The position numbers and the translations under genes are program-made. 64,000 nt of DNA from CBDFFW01 sp965246945 (GTDB lineage Bacteria > Pseudomonadota > Alphaproteobacteria > UBA11073), in NCBI GenBank assembly GCA_965246945.1, contig CBDFFW010000001.1:1550001-1614000 (forward strand). The letters are read 5' to 3'. Below the pieces are notes generated by a model that saw only the letters and a list, made by a program, of their open reading frames with translations, was not told the origin of the DNA and searched no databases. Shown in pieces: positions 63,239-64,000 of this stretch (the first letter of the stretch is position 1; each line of letters opens with the position of its first letter).

Positions 63239-63344
63239 AATGGCTTAGTTCCAACTGAAAAATTGATATTTTGCAAGCAAGATAAAAATTGATTTTATTA
63301 ACAAGTTTATTGGAATTCTTGAGATTATCTTGTTTAACAGCTGA

Positions 63345-64000
63345 ATGAATTTTGGAATTATTGGTTGTGGCTTGATTGGCCAAAAGCGGGCAAACGCCAT
63401 TCGCGCGGCTGGCGGCAAAGTAATTGGCTGTGCCGATCTTACTTTAGAGCGGGCGGCAAGCTTGGCCAGCAGCAGTAAAGCAAAATTGGCGACCAGCAAT
63501 TATCATGAGTTATTGACGCACCCTGATCTGAATGCGGTGGTGGTGGCTACTTTGCATAATGTATTACCGGAAATTACGGAAGCGGCCTTGAAAGCAGGCA
63601 AGCACGTATTGGTTGAAAAGCCAGCTGGCCGCTATGCACATGAATTAGAACCATTGCATGAATTGGCGATGGCTAAAAATTTAAAAGTTCGGATTGGCTT
63701 TAATCACCGCTTTCACCGCGCGTTTCAAAAAGCGCGGGAGTTGGTCGATGAAGGCGCAATTGGCCCATTGATGTTTTTACGGGCGCGTTATGGGCATGGC
63801 GGCCGTGCGGGTTATGATAAGGAATGGCGGGCTGATCCCAAACTTTCCGGCGGGGGCGAGATGATTGATCAAGGCGTGCATTTGATTGATCTATCCCGCT
63901 GGTTTCTGGGTGATTTTGCTGACAGCACTGGTTTTGCTCATACTTATTATTGGGATATGCCAGTTGATGATAATGCGTTTATGATGCTGAAAACCGCCAG
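63345..64000 (+). CDS. Gfo/Idh/MocA-family oxidoreductase (3' end outside window)
   Basis: An open frame from ATG 63345 to the window edge, at least 218 residues. MNFGIIGCGLIGQKR is the NAD-binding motif, VEKPAGRY the EKP signature, and GGGEMIDQGVHLIDLSRWFLG the C-terminal domain start with the conserved Asp and His. Family members oxidise or reduce sugars, inositols or sugar nucleotides. It follows the glycan locus and is divergent from the triple fusion gene, with 106 bases between. Confidence 0.88.
   Translation, partial: MNFGIIGCGLIGQKRANAIRAAGGKVIGCADLTLERAASLASSSKAKLATSNYHELLTHPDLNAVVVATLHNVLPEITEAALKAGKHVLVEKPAGRYAHELEPLHELAMAKNLKVRIGFNHRFHRAFQKARELVDEGAIGPLMFLRARYGHGGRAGYDKEWRADPKLSGGGEMIDQGVHLIDLSRWFLGDFADSTGFAHTYYWDMPVDDNAFMMLKTA

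Overview
The window looks like a chromosomal segment of an alphaproteobacterium with moderate to low GC; I cannot name the order. The pointers are alphaproteobacterial-type phage head genes (a prohead protease/capsid fusion and a DUF2190 protein), Zur-type palindromes, and a glutamate synthase pair. A parS-like site at 44.4 kb argues for a chromosome, possibly origin-proximal. No complete tRNA, no rRNA and no CRISPR array was seen.

Layout. 1-2.7 kb: a signalling operon (histidine kinase cut by the window edge, CheY-like regulator, REC-GGDEF cyclase). 2.7-8.3 kb: a doubly frameshifted remnant, a small lipoprotein, and an unrecognised two-gene unit (a duplicated-domain protein and a 1157-residue Sel1/coiled-coil protein). 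8.4-17.3 kb: a GC-richer integrated element with a tyrosine integrase, divergent regulator, AlpA-like protein, Prim-Pol and capsid genes but no tail or lysis genes. This is the layout of capsid-forming phage satellites (cf-PICI-like). Its primase and terminase genes are fused in frame by an internal deletion, so it is probably defective. 17.3-22.1 kb: mobile-element debris, including a TraJ/MobC-like gene, a DUF4143 ATPase, a 3' fragment of initiator tRNA, a truncated SF2 helicase and a broken DUF3854 primase gene.

22.3-25.5 kb: a D-amino-acid module in which a DauR/YheO-type regulator diverges from a D-amino-acid oxidase and an asparaginase. 25.6-29.7 kb: a probable zinc regulon, made of a four-gene ABC transporter operon and an unrecognised gene, each preceded by Zur-like palindromes. 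Imperfect repeats near 19.8, 25.5 and 29.7 kb bracket these two cassettes.

29.8-36.5 kb: a KimA-like permease, a CPA1 antiporter, and a KaiC-like ATPase followed by a hybrid histidine kinase frameshifted exactly at its phospho-accepting histidine. 36.9-43 kb: gltB and gltD, both with glycine-rich insertions inside cysteine motifs. 43-44.3 kb: a PIF1-like helicase, then the parS-like site. 44.5-48.7 kb: an alternate chaperone-usher pilus locus with the chaperone on the opposite strand.

48.8-64 kb: a surface-glycan locus with glycosyltransferases, a GtrB/GtrA-like pair, an epimerase, a nucleotide-sugar dehydrogenase homologue lacking the catalytic cysteine, an SDR, a 1407-residue fusion of two acyltransferases with a polytopic membrane module, and a Gfo/Idh/MocA oxidoreductase cut by the right edge.
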